A DNA stretch of 64,000 bases from Azonexus sp. (lineage in GTDB: Bacteria; Pseudomonadota; Gammaproteobacteria; Burkholderiales; Rhodocyclaceae), in contig JAUYSK010000027.1 of assembly GCA_030696345.1 (NCBI GenBank), positions 62,001 through 126,000 on the forward strand. Reading direction: 5' to 3'. A model generated the notes under the pieces. The model did no database searches. It was not told where the DNA came from and was given only the letters and a program-made list of their open reading frames with translations. This document shows, piece by piece, positions 8,839-18,373 of this stretch. Both the position numbers and the translations under genes were made by a program. Every line of letters starts with the position of its first letter. Positions within the stretch are counted from its first letter, which is position 1.

Positions 8839-9321
8839 CTATTTTGTGACGGGTTTTCGTCCACTCTTGATCTTGCGGAAAACTGGTCCCCAGGTCGGAT
8901 GCCCGGCTTCGGCCGGGGTCAGGTCAAAGGCCGCGTCGGCGTCGAGTGCTTTGGTGAATTCTTCGCGACACTGCCGTTGGCGTCCGCCAACGCAGTGCAT
9001 GAAAGCCAGGTACTTGTGGGCGCGCGCCCGGTTTTCCGGCCCTTCGAGTCCCTGCGCCAGCGCTGACTGCAACTGGCGGGCGGCGAGTTTATAAGCACCG
9101 TTCTCGTAGCTGGCGACGCCGCTTGCCAGTTCCTGTTGTGCCTTGTCGAGCGGAGCCGCCGGGCTGGCTTTTACTGCCCCCTTTGTTTCGACGGGCGCGG
9201 GAGGCTCGGCTTCCTTGGGTTTGGATGCAGCGCAGGCGGCGCACAAAAGGACGACGGCGAGCAGGCTCACAGCCTGGCGTATCGGTGAAGATCGGGTGGG
9301 TGACATCAGGAGCAGGCTCAT
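8839..9321 (-). CDS. TssQ-like TPR lipoprotein
   Basis: Small lipoprotein, 160 aa. A signal peptide ends in the lipobox-like LLCAAC, so the mature protein should be lipid-anchored, followed by a Pro/Ala/Lys-rich spacer. The C-terminal part (from about residue 60) reads as TPR-like helices (ASYENGAYKLAARQLQSAL, then RAHKYLAFMHCVGGRQRQC) and ends GHPTWGPVFRKIKSGRK. This resembles the TssQ family associated with some type VI secretion or Ser/Thr-kinase loci; that family name is from memory and should be treated as a resemblance. The ATG at 9321 overlaps the kinase stop codon as ATGA, so it is translationally coupled to the kinase. An internal ATG at 9306 is the alternative start. Confidence 0.6.
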   Translation of the reverse strand: MSLLLMSPTRSSPIRQAVSLLAVVLLCAACAASKPKEAEPPAPVETKGAVKASPAAPLDKAQQELASGVASYENGAYKLAARQLQSALAQGLEGPENRARAHKYLAFMHCVGGRQRQCREEFTKALDADAAFDLTPAEAGHPTWGPVFRKIKSGRKPVTK

Positions 9322-10721
9322 TCGAATTTATGTTTGATGCGCAGACTGGCATCGGGGGCTAGATCAACCGATTTCCGGTAAGGAGTAAAAGAACCGTTCC
9401 GGACCTCAATGCTGTGCTTGCCAGCCGGCAGCAGAATTTCGTTGAGCGGTGGCGAAACGCCGGCCTTCTTGCCGTTGACATAGACTTCGCCCCACGGGGC
9501 GATGGCCAGACGGATGCGCCCCTCTGTGGCGACAGGTGCCGCTAGCGGAGCCGGCTCGGCTTGTTGTGTCGCAATGGCGGGGGGCGAGACGGCGGGTTCT
9601 GGAGCGCTTGGTGCCACGGGCTCGACAGCTTCCTTTGGCACGCTGGCGGGCGTTTCGGCGGTGGTGCCGCTCAGGGCGGTGGCCGGCTGTGGCGAGGTGG
9701 CCGGGCGCAGGAACAGCCATCCAGCCGCGAGCAATGCCAGCAAACCCAGAGGTATGGCATAGCGCAAGATGCTTGTTGGCGCCTTCTTCGTTTGCACGGG
9801 TACAGTCTTTACCAGGACGGTGGCATCGCCTGGTCTGGCTGTGGCTGATTTTGCCGTCGCGCCAGCGGCTTCAGTTTTTGCCTGTGCCTGCGCCATCTTG
9901 GCAATACGGCGATATTTGCGCAGGGCCGCAGCCATGTCGGCCGCGTTCTGGAAGCGCTTGTCCGGGTTCTTGGCCAGGGCACGAGCGACGATGCGGTCGA
10001 AGCCACTCGGCAGGCTTGCGTTGAAGCTTGAAGGCAGCGGCGGGGCACTGTTCAGTACCTGATAGAGCAGTGCTTCCAGATTGTCGCCGGCGAAGGGGGG
10101 GCGCCCGACCAGCATTTCGTAGAGGACCGCGCCGAGCGAGAAGATGTCCGAACGACCATCGACCTTCTGGCCGGTAATCTGTTCCGGCGACATGTATTTC
10201 GGGGAACCGAAGGCGGTGCCGGCAACGGTATTGGAGCCGCTGGGGATCTGGGCGACGCCGAAATCGGCGATCTTCACCGTGCCGTTTTCAAACACCATGA
10301 TGTTGGCGGGTTTGATGTCGCGATGCACGACGCTGTTGGCGTGGGCAAACGCCAGGCCGTCGGCAATCTGGGCGGCGATATCCGCGCTGCGCTCAATTGG
10401 CAGCACAACGCCCGAGTCAAGAATTTCGCGTAGCGTCCGGCCGTTGAGAAACTCCATCGCGATGTACGCCAGATCGTCGCTGCGGCCGACGTCGTGGATG
10501 GTGACAATGTTCGGATGATTGAGTCGGCCGGCAGATTTGGCTTCGCAATAGAAGCGTTCTTCAAAGGCTTTGGCCTCTTCGCGGGAGAGGCCGGCACAGC
10601 CAACCGTCTTGATCGCCACCGTGCGATCAATCAGCGGATCGTGGGCTCGATAAACCACGCCCATCGCGCCGCGTCCGAGCGTTCCGGTGATTTTGAAACG
10701 ACCTAGTTGCTCAATTGACAT
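9318..10721 (-). CDS. Membrane Ser/Thr protein kinase with C-terminal PEGA domain
   Basis: Hanks-type protein kinase, 467 aa. The kinase domain occupies about residues 8-270: glycine loop LGRGAMGVVYRA, Lys in VAIKTV, catalytic HRDIKPANIM and DFGVAQ. A linker and one membrane helix (about residues 320-345, IPLGLLALLAAGWLFL) lead to a Pro/Ala-rich stretch and a C-terminal PEGA-type domain (VYVNGKKAGVSPPL) predicted to lie outside the membrane. The conserved kinase start fits ATG 10721, although no strong ribosome site is visible; the open frame continues upstream without any family sequence. It is divergent from a PP2C phosphatase and an FHA protein, so this is a phosphorylation/dephosphorylation/readout set. 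The substrate is unknown. Confidence 0.88.
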   Translation of the reverse strand: MSIEQLGRFKITGTLGRGAMGVVYRAHDPLIDRTVAIKTVGCAGLSREEAKAFEERFYCEAKSAGRLNHPNIVTIHDVGRSDDLAYIAMEFLNGRTLREILDSGVVLPIERSADIAAQIADGLAFAHANSVVHRDIKPANIMVFENGTVKIADFGVAQIPSGSNTVAGTAFGSPKYMSPEQITGQKVDGRSDIFSLGAVLYEMLVGRPPFAGDNLEALLYQVLNSAPPLPSSFNASLPSGFDRIVARALAKNPDKRFQNAADMAAALRKYRRIAKMAQAQAKTEAAGATAKSATARPGDATVLVKTVPVQTKKAPTSILRYAIPLGLLALLAAGWLFLRPATSPQPATALSGTTAETPASVPKEAVEPVAPSAPEPAVSPPAIATQQAEPAPLAAPVATEGRIRLAIAPWGEVYVNGKKAGVSPPLNEILLPAGKHSIEVRNGSFTPYRKSVDLAPDASLRIKHKFE

Positions 10722-10870
10722 GTAGGAACGGACGGCAGGAGTGAAATGGCAGGGCGTGTCGCGAAAATCATCCCCGATATTGGGTTCTTGGCGCGTACCT
10801 GTCAAGAATCGATGCGGTGCTGTGCGGTATACTATGCCGTTTGTCTTTTGCCGCTTAGCGACCGAAACTC

Positions 10871-11707
10871 TTGAAAAAAGAACCTCATCACCTCGCCTTT
10901 GTCTGCTTGTCCGATACCGGGAGGGTGCGCGCACTCAATGAGGACAACGTTGCCATTGATGCTGACTATGGCGTTGCCGTTGTTGCTGACGGGATAGGCG
11001 GCCATCGCGCTGGTGAGGTGGCCAGCCGTATGGCAGTCGATATTGTTGTTGAGCGCTTGCGGGACAAGATTCAGCATTTTCGTGCCGGTGCCCGGCAGCC
11101 GACGCCGCTGCAGTTCGCCGAGCAGATCATTGTCGAGGCAAACCGGGCGATCCATGCTGCTGCCCGGGAGCAGGCCGGATGCGCCGGAATGGGCACGACC
11201 CTTGCCGTGGCGCTCTTTATTGGTCAGCGTGTGGCGCTGCTTCATGTCGGCGACTCGCGCATCTATCGTTTGCGCGACGGCAGGCTGCAACTGCTGACAC
11301 GTGACGATTCGCTATTGTCTGACCAGGTCGAACACGGGCTGATTGCTGCCGAAGACTCACGTGGCTCGCACAACCGCCATCTGGTAACCCAGGCGCTTGG
11401 TGCCGCAGCCCGCGTCGCGGTGCATGCGAGTGAAGAGAAGGTCCTTCGCGGCGACGTCTACCTGCTCTGTAGCGATGGCCTGAGCGATCTGGTCGAAGAG
11501 GCTGATATCGAGCTCATTGTCGATTCGCTGAAAACCAATCTGCCGCTGACGGCGAATCATCTGATCCAGCTCGCCAATGACAATGGCGGCTACGACAATA
11601 TTTCCGTTGCGCTGGTCCGCGTTCTCGACGCCGAACCTGTAGTCAATTGCAAAAGCTGGTTCAGCCGCCTGTTCGGCTGGCTGAAACCCTCGACTCCGGA
11701 GAAATAA
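10871..11707 (+). CDS. PP2C-family Ser/Thr protein phosphatase
   Basis: Metal-dependent protein phosphatase of 278 aa, the likely antagonist of the divergent kinase. All family motifs are present in order: SDTGRVRALNEDN, VVADGIGGHRAGEVAS, LLHVGDSRIYRL, VTQALGA, LLCSDGLSDLV and NDNGGYDNISVAL. These include the aspartates that bind the two metal ions. The start is a TTG at 10871; the first in-frame ATG is far inside the domain, so a non-ATG start is needed. A TATACT box at 10828-10833 may be its -10 element, but no good -35 is visible. It resembles PppA/PstP-type phosphatases. The FHA gene starts three bases after its stop codon. Confidence 0.88.
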   Translation: MKKEPHHLAFVCLSDTGRVRALNEDNVAIDADYGVAVVADGIGGHRAGEVASRMAVDIVVERLRDKIQHFRAGARQPTPLQFAEQIIVEANRAIHAAAREQAGCAGMGTTLAVALFIGQRVALLHVGDSRIYRLRDGRLQLLTRDDSLLSDQVEHGLIAAEDSRGSHNRHLVTQALGAAARVAVHASEEKVLRGDVYLLCSDGLSDLVEEADIELIVDSLKTNLPLTANHLIQLANDNGGYDNISVALVRVLDAEPVVNCKSWFSRLFGWLKPSTPEK

Positions 11708-11709
11708 GC

Positions 11710-12399
11710 TTGGCCAAGTTGGTATTGAGTCTGAATGGAACGGTGATTGACCAGCGCTTCATCGACAAGCCATGTCTCAGCATCGGGCGTGACGCGGGCG
11801 GCGACATCGTTATCAATGACCCGCTGCTCAGTCGCGAACATGCACGCATCGTCAGCGTCGGCGAGGATCACATCGTCGAGGATTTGAAGAGCAGCAACGG
11901 TACCCTGGTCAACGGCTTGCCACTCGCACGGCAGATCCTGCAGCATCGCGATGTCATCCATCTCGGGGGCCACCACCTGTGCTACGTCAATACGCGCATG
12001 GCGGGAGAAGTCGATCTGGAACGCACCATGCTGATCAAGGCGATGCCGCGCCATGCTGCACCAGCGGCGGATGCACCTGTCGTCGCCGTGCCGGCCATGC
12101 GCGCGCCCAAGGCGCGGCTGCCTGAGGGCTGTATCAAGGTGCTGGCCGGTGCGGGGTGCCATGCTGTCGGCGAAAACGTGCGTCTGGAACGTGTGGTGAC
12201 AACCTTTGGTGTGCCCGGTGAACAGCTCGTGGTGATTGCCCGGCGACCATCGGGGTTTTTTCTCACCCACGTTGAAGGGGGAAAGCTTCCCCGGGTAAAT
12301 CGGCATGCAATCGATTCAGGGCCGCATGCCTTGAGCGATGGTGACGAGATTGAAGCGGCCGGTTACCGGCTCGAATTCAGGCTCGACGCACGCGCCTGA
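11710..12399 (+). CDS. FHA-domain protein
   Basis: Phosphothreonine-reading protein of 229 aa, probably the effector of the adjacent kinase/phosphatase pair. The N-terminal FHA domain (about residues 1-95) shows LSIGRDAGGDIVIND, LSREHARI and LKSSNGTLVNG, with the conserved Arg, Ser, His and Asn. The C-terminal third (CHAVGENVRLERVVTTFG to LSDGDEIEAAGYRLEFRL) looks like a second, degenerate FHA-like fold without clear phosphate-binding residues. I chose TTG at 11710, which has GGAG about eight bases upstream. The open frame extends 21 codons further into the phosphatase gene but without family sequence. It converges with the HDOD gene, leaving only 7 bases between stop codons and no terminator. 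Confidence 0.8.
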   Translation: MAKLVLSLNGTVIDQRFIDKPCLSIGRDAGGDIVINDPLLSREHARIVSVGEDHIVEDLKSSNGTLVNGLPLARQILQHRDVIHLGGHHLCYVNTRMAGEVDLERTMLIKAMPRHAAPAADAPVVAVPAMRAPKARLPEGCIKVLAGAGCHAVGENVRLERVVTTFGVPGEQLVVIARRPSGFFLTHVEGGKLPRVNRHAIDSGPHALSDGDEIEAAGYRLEFRLDARA

Positions 12400-12406
12400 A
12401 AACGGC

Positions 12407-13243
12407 TTATGCCTTCAGGGCGGCAATCAGCGATTCCACTTCCTCGGCCGAGTCGGCCAGTATGCTGCTCATCATTTCATCATCGACCAGCAAATCGATA
12501 TCCGCCGGCATCCCTTTGCGGCTCATGCCGGCGAGGTCGGTCAGTGGCGATTCGACCGGCGACAGTTGATCGGCCAGCAGCAGCGTGTCGCCCAGTGATT
12601 CGGCCGGCATTGCGAGATAGCCATCCCACAGAGTCTCGAGGGCTTCAAGAATGTTTGCCGGAACGCCGAGGGCATGCAGTACGCTGCGGCCCACCTGCGC
12701 TTCGCCTTCGCCGTACCAGGTCTCCAGATTGCTCTCGAGCAGACCGGGAAAAACCGAAGCGCGCGAGATCAGGTAGAAGCCACCCACTTCATGGACGATG
12801 CCAGCGAAGAAGGCTGCCTCCGGGTCCTGTTTAGTCACGCGCTTGGCGATGACACGGGACAATGCGGCAACGTGTGCCGTGTGCTCCCAAAGGCGTCCGG
12901 CCAGTACCCGGTGTTCCGGGGATTGCGCCATGCCCTGCATCTGGCGGACGACCAGCGCGGTTGCCAGTGTGCGCAAGGTCTTGAAACCCAGCCGGGAGAC
13001 GGCGCTGCGAACGTCGCTCATGGCTCGGCCGGAAGGGTTGTAGGCGACGGAGTTGGCAATGCTGACAACTCGTGCCGAAAGAATGGGTTCGGCCGAAATC
13101 AGCTTGCTCAACTGGTCGATGGAACAGTCGGGGTCATCCAGCAGGCGCTGCACACGCAGCGCGATGTCGGTGTGGGTGGGGAAAACAATGTCGCCACGTG
13201 CGGCATCAGCGGCAATCGAATCCAAAGCGGCCTGAACGTCCAT
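12407..13243 (-). CDS. HDOD-domain signalling protein
   Basis: Protein of 278 aa with an HDOD domain (a divergent HD-GYP-like fold without full metal-binding residues) over about residues 15-215. Visible pieces are LISAEPILSARVVSIANSVAY, RLGFKTLRTLATALVVRQM, LWEHTAHVAALSRVIAKR and FFAGIVHEVGGFYL. HDOD proteins act in signal transduction and often sit in chemotaxis or motility clusters; the exact role is unknown. ATG 13243 has GAGAGG upstream. It is the last gene of the chemotaxis run, 13 bases after the cheB stop, so it is probably co-transcribed with cheB. Confidence 0.8.
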   Translation of the reverse strand: MDVQAALDSIAADAARGDIVFPTHTDIALRVQRLLDDPDCSIDQLSKLISAEPILSARVVSIANSVAYNPSGRAMSDVRSAVSRLGFKTLRTLATALVVRQMQGMAQSPEHRVLAGRLWEHTAHVAALSRVIAKRVTKQDPEAAFFAGIVHEVGGFYLISRASVFPGLLESNLETWYGEGEAQVGRSVLHALGVPANILEALETLWDGYLAMPAESLGDTLLLADQLSPVESPLTDLAGMSRKGMPADIDLLVDDEMMSSILADSAEEVESLIAALKA

Positions 13244-13256
13244 TTTGTTACCTCTC

Positions 13257-14336
13257 TCAGAGTCCTCTGCCGTAGCTGACGATGGCGGCCGGGATCTGGT
13301 CCAGTGAAAGTACCTGATCCGCAGCCCCCAGCTTGATCGCTTCTTTCGGCATGCCGAAAACAACACAGCTTGCTTCGTCCTGGGCGATGGTTCTTGCCCC
13401 GGCATCGTGCATTTCCTTCATGCCGCGTGCGCCATCGTCGCCCATGCCGGTCATGATAATCCCCAGCGCGTTTGCGCCGGCAAATTTGGCCACCGATCGA
13501 AAAAGTACGTCGACAGAAGGCTTGTGGCGATTGACCAGCGGGCCGTCGGCAACATCGACCACGTACTGCGCGCCGTTGCGCTTGAGCATCATGTGGCGAC
13601 CACCGGGGGCGATCAGGGCCAGGCCAGGGATGACGCGGTCACCGTGCTTTGCTTCGCGCACCTCGATCTGGCAAAGGCTGTGCAGGCGTTCGGCGAACAT
13701 CGCGGTGAATTTCTCGGGCATGTGCTGGACGATGACAATGCCCAGCGTCGTTGCCGGCAGGCGGGTCAGCACCGCTTCCAGCGCCTGCGTACCGCCGGTC
13801 GAGGTGCCGATTGCGACGACCTGATCCGTCGTCCGCTCAAGTGCCCGGTGACCACCGGCACTGAGCATGACATCCGCTGTCAGCTTGGGGCGGTTCACGG
13901 CTGGCGCGGCGGTCACGCGCATGGCCCGCATGTTGGCCCGCGCCGCACTGCGCACGGCCTGGACGATGTCGTTGGATGAGTCTTCAAGAAAGCTCTTCAG
14001 CCCGCTCTTGGGTTTGGTGATGATCGAGACAGCGCCAGCCGCCAGCGCCTCGAAGGTTGCTTGGGTGCCCTGTTCGGCCAGAGAGGAGCAGACCACCACC
14101 GGCGTCGGGCGCTCGGCCATGATCTTTTTCAGAAAGGTAATGCCATCCATCCGCGGCATTTCAATGTCGATCACCAGCACATCCGGCCACAGGGTTTTCA
14201 TTTTCTGTAGCGCAAAGATCGGGTCCGAGGCGACGCCTATGACCTCGATGCCGGAGTCGCCAGCGAGCGCCTGGGAAACCACCTGCCTGACGACCGCCGA
14301 GTCGTCGACGATCATGACCTTGATTTTGTCAGCCAT
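13257..14336 (-). CDS. cheB: Chemotaxis protein-glutamate methylesterase/glutaminase
   Basis: CheB, 359 aa, removes methyl groups from chemoreceptor glutamates (and deamidates glutamines) when phosphorylated by CheA. The N-terminal receiver domain (about residues 1-125) has [11 protein letters not shown] and the phospho-acceptor in [13 protein letters not shown]. The C-terminal esterase domain has the catalytic Ser in [13 protein letters not shown], His in VQHMPEKF and Asp in ITGMGDDGA. Start ATG 14336 has AGGA six bases upstream and lies eight bases inside the cheD1 gene, so the two are coupled. CheR is encoded just upstream, giving a complete receptor methylation pair. Confidence 0.95.
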   Translation of the reverse strand: MADKIKVMIVDDSAVVRQVVSQALAGDSGIEVIGVASDPIFALQKMKTLWPDVLVIDIEMPRMDGITFLKKIMAERPTPVVVCSSLAEQGTQATFEALAAGAVSIITKPKSGLKSFLEDSSNDIVQAVRSAARANMRAMRVTAAPAVNRPKLTADVMLSAGGHRALERTTDQVVAIGTSTGGTQALEAVLTRLPATTLGIVIVQHMPEKFTAMFAERLHSLCQIEVREAKHGDRVIPGLALIAPGGRHMMLKRNGAQYVVDVADGPLVNRHKPSVDVLFRSVAKFAGANALGIIMTGMGDDGARGMKEMHDAGARTIAQDEASCVVFGMPKEAIKLGAADQVLSLDQIPAAIVSYGRGL

Positions 14337-14841
14337 ACGCATTCCTGATCTGGGCATCCGAGCCCTGCGGGAAAGCCAGCCAGACATCCCCGCTCCAGAC
14401 ATCAAAATGAAGTTTGCGCCGGCCGCTACCGCCGACATGTTCGGCCATCAGCGCGATATTTTTGGAAGCCAGCAAGGCGCGGCCATGCGACACATTGCGT
14501 GGGCCAATTTCCAGCTTGCCGCCGGTAGGCCCGCTGAGCATGTTGGCGCCGCCGAAAAGTTTTGCCTGGTATTCACTGGGGCGCGTTCCCGCTGCTTCCA
14601 CGTGCTGCAGGAAAAGCTCGAATGCCTCGCTGCCGAAACGCCCATCGAGCGCAGCATTTTCAGGACGTTTTCGTTCGGTCAGCATGTAGTGGCACATCCC
14701 GCCGATGCGCCGGCGCGGGTGCCAGAGCGTGATCGAGACGCATGAGCCGAGCAGTGTCGAGATGCGGGTGTTTCCATCGCCGAAGTGAAATTGCCCCGGG
14801 TTGAGAAAGACCTCGTGAATCTCGGCGGCGTGCGTTTTCAT
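14329..14841 (-). CDS. cheD: Chemoreceptor glutamine deamidase CheD (copy 1)
   Basis: CheD of 170 aa; deamidates specific receptor glutamines to glutamates and so creates methylation sites. The catalytic Cys is in [11 protein letters not shown] and the catalytic His in GGMCHYML; the family Thr lies in TRISTLLG just before the Cys. The end contains [18 protein letters not shown], typical of the family. It overlaps cheR upstream (ATGA) and cheB downstream, a tightly coupled cheR-cheD-cheB set. A second CheD is encoded before cheR in the same run. No cheC, its usual partner in Bacillus and Thermotoga, is seen in the window. Confidence 0.92.
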   Translation of the reverse strand: MKTHAAEIHEVFLNPGQFHFGDGNTRISTLLGSCVSITLWHPRRRIGGMCHYMLTERKRPENAALDGRFGSEAFELFLQHVEAAGTRPSEYQAKLFGGANMLSGPTGGKLEIGPRNVSHGRALLASKNIALMAEHVGGSGRRKLHFDVWSGDVWLAFPQGSDAQIRNAYG

Positions 14842-15650
14842 GGCTTGCGATAGATGGTCGGAAGCACTGCGTCCACCCGGTCGGTAATGCCATTGAGTGT
14901 TTCCGAATGGCCGATGATCAGGTGGCCGCCAGTCTTCAGGCGAGGCAGCAGATTGTGCACGACCTTGGCCTTGGTCGGCGGGTCGAAATAAATCATCACG
15001 TTGCGCAGAAAGATCACTTCGAACTCACCGATTTCGGCGTCAACCGGATTCATCAGGTTGATCTGGTAAAAACTGGTTTTCTTGCGCAATTCCGGGGCAA
15101 TCAGGAAAGTCCCGGCATGGGAGCGCACGCCCTTCAGGCAGTACTTGGTCATGTAGCCCGGCGGAATGCCCTCGGTGCGGGCCAGCGAATAATGCCCGGT
15201 GGCCGCCTTGGCCAGCACCTGGGTGCTGATGTCCGAGCCGACGATTTCCCACGGCGTATTGGGCAGGTTGTCGGCCAGCACCATGGCCAGCGTGTAGACC
15301 TCCTCGCCGCTTGAACTGGCGGCACTCCAGACCCGGAAGGTTGCCGGGCTCTTGCGCTTCTTGATGATCTCGTCACGCAGGAAGGCGAAGTGCTTGGGCT
15401 CGCGGAAAAAGTAGGTCTCGTTGGTGGTCAGCAGGTCGACCATGGTCTGGACTTCTTCCGGGTGCTCGCCGGTCGCCAGCATCCGGTAATACTGCGTAAA
15501 GGTGCCAAAATCGTAAACCTTGAGGCGTCGGGTCAGGCGGCCGACCAGCAGTACCTTTTTGGCATCGCTCAAGCTGATGCCGGCAATCTTGTAGATCAAC
15601 CGCTGGAAAAGGGTGAATTCCTGATCGGTAATGGTGTTGGGTTCGGCCAT
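14838..15650 (-). CDS. cheR: Chemotaxis protein methyltransferase
   Basis: CheR of 270 aa; uses S-adenosylmethionine to methylate chemoreceptor glutamates. The N-terminal helical domain (residues 1 to about 80) is followed by the methyltransferase fold: TYFFREPKHFAFLRDE, FRVWSAASSSGEEVYTLAM, IVGSDISTQVLAKA, and later VIFLRNVMIYFD and GGHLIIGHSETL. The start ATG shares its A with the stop codon of the upstream cheD2 (TGATG), and the stop overlaps cheD1 as ATGA. A receptor in the same cluster ends in GDFERY, which could be a docking tail for this enzyme. Confidence 0.95.
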   Translation of the reverse strand: MAEPNTITDQEFTLFQRLIYKIAGISLSDAKKVLLVGRLTRRLKVYDFGTFTQYYRMLATGEHPEEVQTMVDLLTTNETYFFREPKHFAFLRDEIIKKRKSPATFRVWSAASSSGEEVYTLAMVLADNLPNTPWEIVGSDISTQVLAKAATGHYSLARTEGIPPGYMTKYCLKGVRSHAGTFLIAPELRKKTSFYQINLMNPVDAEIGEFEVIFLRNVMIYFDPPTKAKVVHNLLPRLKTGGHLIIGHSETLNGITDRVDAVLPTIYRKP

Positions 15651-16243
15651 CAGAACAACTCGATTTTCTTCTCAGTAGTTTTCGGTTTTTGCAGCAGGGT
15701 ATCAGCGTAACTCTTTTCTTCCCGGGCAATCACTTCAGCCGTTGCCATATTGGTCACCAGGCGCCGGCAGAAGGCGTCGCCGGTTGTTGGCACAAACAGG
15801 ACCTTGCGTGACCACGGGCCGAGAAAATCGGAGGCCAGCAGCGGGATGCCTTCGCGTTGCAGCCATTCCTTGGTGAAGTCTGCATTGCGTGTGCCGATGC
15901 TCATTAGCGGTCCTGAGGTGTTGATGATGGTGCCGCCGCCAAACGCCTTGGCCTGCAGGCGATTCTTTTTAGCCCCCTTCATCAGCAGCGCATTGAGCAG
16001 GGCTTCCATGGCATAGGAGCCCGAGAGCAATGTGTCGACATCATCGTTGCTGCTGCGCCGGATGTTCGGCAGCATGAAATGATTCAGTCCGCCAATGCGC
16101 GCCTGCGGGTCAAAAAGACAAACTGCGACGCAGGAGCCGAGTAGCGTCGCCAGTGGCCGATCAGGTTCAATCGCCCAGGCGCCCGGGTGGATGGTCCGGG
16201 CGAGGCGTTCGATTTCCTGGGAAGAAAGTTTGCTGTAGTCCAT
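15650..16243 (-). CDS. CheD paralogue (copy 2) with IELF C-terminus
   Basis: Second CheD-family protein, 197 aa. The catalytic Cys (ATLLGSCVAVCLFDP) and His (GGLNHFMLP) are intact, so deamidase activity is plausible. It is clearly different in sequence from copy 1 and longer, with a C-terminal tail of about 30 residues rich in Lys/Glu that ends KKIELF. The same last four residues end the MCP at 23367-24641. It is the first gene of the cheD2-cheR-cheD1-cheB-HDOD subcluster and follows a 137-base gap after the NIT-receptor gene, so this subcluster may have its own promoter. Role: probably a deamidase specialised for a subset of receptors (inference). Confidence 0.88.
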   Translation of the reverse strand: MDYSKLSSQEIERLARTIHPGAWAIEPDRPLATLLGSCVAVCLFDPQARIGGLNHFMLPNIRRSSNDDVDTLLSGSYAMEALLNALLMKGAKKNRLQAKAFGGGTIINTSGPLMSIGTRNADFTKEWLQREGIPLLASDFLGPWSRKVLFVPTTGDAFCRRLVTNMATAEVIAREEKSYADTLLQKPKTTEKKIELF

Positions 16244-16380
16244 ACGTTTCAGAGCTTCCGAACATCACGTCGTAGCGGGCAAGGCCGGTGCTGTAGTGTG
16301 ATGTTGATGTCGTTATCAGTTTGCTCCCGGACGCCTTGCCGCGTCCATGGAAATGTTAGTCAGATTTGAACTCGATCCCA

Positions 16381-18270
16381 TCACCCTCGCCTGGCCGGAG
16401 TGGCGCCTTGACTGTCGGCAAGGTGAAAGAATGTCATGATTTGCTGCAACTGCTCGGCCTGGGCGCCCAGTTCTTCTGCGGTTGCCGCCAACTCTTCAGA
16501 GGCGGAAGCATTCTGCTGCGTTGCCTGATTCAGCTGACCCATGGCGCCGTTGATCTGCGCTACACCGGAAGACTGTTCAGACGAGGCGGAAGCAATTTCC
16601 TGAACCAGATCGGAAGTCTTGCGAATGGTCGGGACCATTTCCGTCAGCAGCTTACCGGCCCGTTCGGCCTGCTTGACCGAAGACGAAGCCAGGTTGCCGA
16701 TTTCCTGCGCCGCAACCTGCGAGCGTTCGGCTAGCTTGCGCACTTCAGCTGCGACGACCGCGAAGCCCTTGCCATGATCGCCGGCACGAGCCGCTTCGAT
16801 GGCAGCATTCAAGGCCAGCAGATTGGTCTGGTAAGCGATGTCGTCGATGATGCCGATCTTGCTGGCAATGCTCTTCATATCGTCGACCGTCCTGCCCACG
16901 GCATCGCCGCCTTCGGCTGCTTCCGCTGCGGCCTTCGAGGCCATGCCATCGGTCACTTTGGCGTTTTCCGCATTCTGTGAAATGGAGGCCGTCATCTGCT
17001 CCATCGACGAAGTGGTTTCCTCAACTGATGCGGCTTGCTGACTGGAGGATTGCGAAAGCGACTGGGCCGTGGCAGAAACCTGGCCGGCTGCGTTGGAAAG
17101 GTGATCAGAGGCGGTATTGACCTCGCCAATGATCTTGGTCAGGTTGCTTATCGTGCGGGCGATTGCATCCTGCAACTCGCCGATTTCATCGCTGCGATCA
17201 ACGGTGACCGTGTTTCTCAGATCACCATCGGCGACGTTCAGGGCGGTCAGTGTGATGGCATGAACATCCCGCAACATGCGGGCGAGCATGACCGCAAAGG
17301 TAATGGCGATGGTCAATACAAGTACGGTGAGCAGGACGGAAATCACCAGTCCATTGCGAGCATCCGAATTTAGCTGCATGGCGGCGTCCACCGTAGCACT
17401 TGCCATCTGGTCTTCCATCGCCTTCATCGCATCGATCTTGCGGGTGATGGTGCCAAACCAGGTGCCGGGCACCACGCCATAACTGCCCTCGGCAGCCTTT
17501 TCCAGCGCTATCGAGCGCATGGCCGTTGTTTCCTGGGCAGGTGCCGAAGCCATCAATTGAGCCAGGGCATCATTTTCCTTGCTGCTTGCCATGGCACGGA
17601 AACTGGCCAGATAGGTGTCCTGATTGGCCAGAATGCCGGCCAGCCTGCGCAGCAGGGGAAGATCCAGAGGCTTGTCGGCAGAAAAGACGGCATTCAGGGT
17701 AGCGCGTTCGCGGCCTGCCTGTTCCTTGGCTTGCAGGAACATCACGTAGGCAGTGAAGCGTTTGACCATGTCAGCGTTGGCAAGATTGGGTGCAACCACC
17801 GAAACCGCATCGAGATTGAGTTCGATCGCTCGCGTAAAAAAGCCGAAGGACTCAGGTCCAGCCAGTGTCAATGCGCTGATGGAACTGCGCCGATCCTCGC
17901 GCTGGCGGAGGAAATCAGATCCCCCGCCCAGCCGCTTGGCGAGTTCAGCCGGTAGCCGGGATTCGTTGGCCCTGATGGTTTCGCTGAGTACCGTGGCCTT
18001 GAGGTCGGTGTCCTTGCGCTGGCGCTCAAGTTCATCGCGAAACTTCTGGCCCTTGCTGCCAATGAAACCTGCGGAGAGCCCACGTTCCTTCTGTAACTCA
18101 TGGACCAGGGCACTGCTGGCAACAGCCACTTCGCTGATCGAAGCGACACGACTGCTTTCCTGCAGCGAGAAGAAATTTACACCGATGTCCCGCAGCAGGT
18201 AGGCGGCGAATCCAATGGTCAAAAGGGTGATCATGCCAAGCAGGCGCACGCGGACTGAACGTAAATTCAT
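16381..18270 (-). CDS. Methyl-accepting chemotaxis protein with NIT (nitrate/nitrite) sensor domain
   Basis: Chemoreceptor of 629 aa. One N-terminal membrane helix leads to a long periplasmic region beginning [21 protein letters not shown], the hallmark of the NIT domain, a helical nitrate/nitrite-sensing module. A second membrane helix ([20 protein letters not shown]), a HAMP domain and the cytoplasmic signalling domain follow. The signalling hairpin tip contains [20 protein letters not shown] and [17 protein letters not shown] 18270 has GGAG upstream; the frame runs 40 codons further without family sequence. The signalling half is nearly identical to that of the MCP at 19149-20777. Ligand is inferred from the NIT signature. 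Confidence 0.9.
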   Translation of the reverse strand: MNLRSVRVRLLGMITLLTIGFAAYLLRDIGVNFFSLQESSRVASISEVAVASSALVHELQKERGLSAGFIGSKGQKFRDELERQRKDTDLKATVLSETIRANESRLPAELAKRLGGGSDFLRQREDRRSSISALTLAGPESFGFFTRAIELNLDAVSVVAPNLANADMVKRFTAYVMFLQAKEQAGRERATLNAVFSADKPLDLPLLRRLAGILANQDTYLASFRAMASSKENDALAQLMASAPAQETTAMRSIALEKAAEGSYGVVPGTWFGTITRKIDAMKAMEDQMASATVDAAMQLNSDARNGLVISVLLTVLVLTIAITFAVMLARMLRDVHAITLTALNVADGDLRNTVTVDRSDEIGELQDAIARTISNLTKIIGEVNTASDHLSNAAGQVSATAQSLSQSSSQQAASVEETTSSMEQMTASISQNAENAKVTDGMASKAAAEAAEGGDAVGRTVDDMKSIASKIGIIDDIAYQTNLLALNAAIEAARAGDHGKGFAVVAAEVRKLAERSQVAAQEIGNLASSSVKQAERAGKLLTEMVPTIRKTSDLVQEIASASSEQSSGVAQINGAMGQLNQATQQNASASEELAATAEELGAQAEQLQQIMTFFHLADSQGATPARRG

Positions 18271-18373
18271 GGCAATCTCTCCGATGTTTGGTGCCGCGGT
18301 TCCCAGATTTCCCGGTCTAAGCCAGGTATTGATGTTTATCAGTGATGCTTCTGGAAGCAATTTCCCGTGATGT

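Noticed and set aside
8839..12399. Type VI secretion locus
   Set aside because: Only the phospho-signalling genes and a TssQ-like lipoprotein are present; no tssA-M, hcp, vgrG or clpV is visible.
12400..12406. Missing terminator between the convergent FHA and HDOD genes as an unusual feature
   Set aside because: Short convergent gaps are common in compact genomes; nothing further can be said from sequence.
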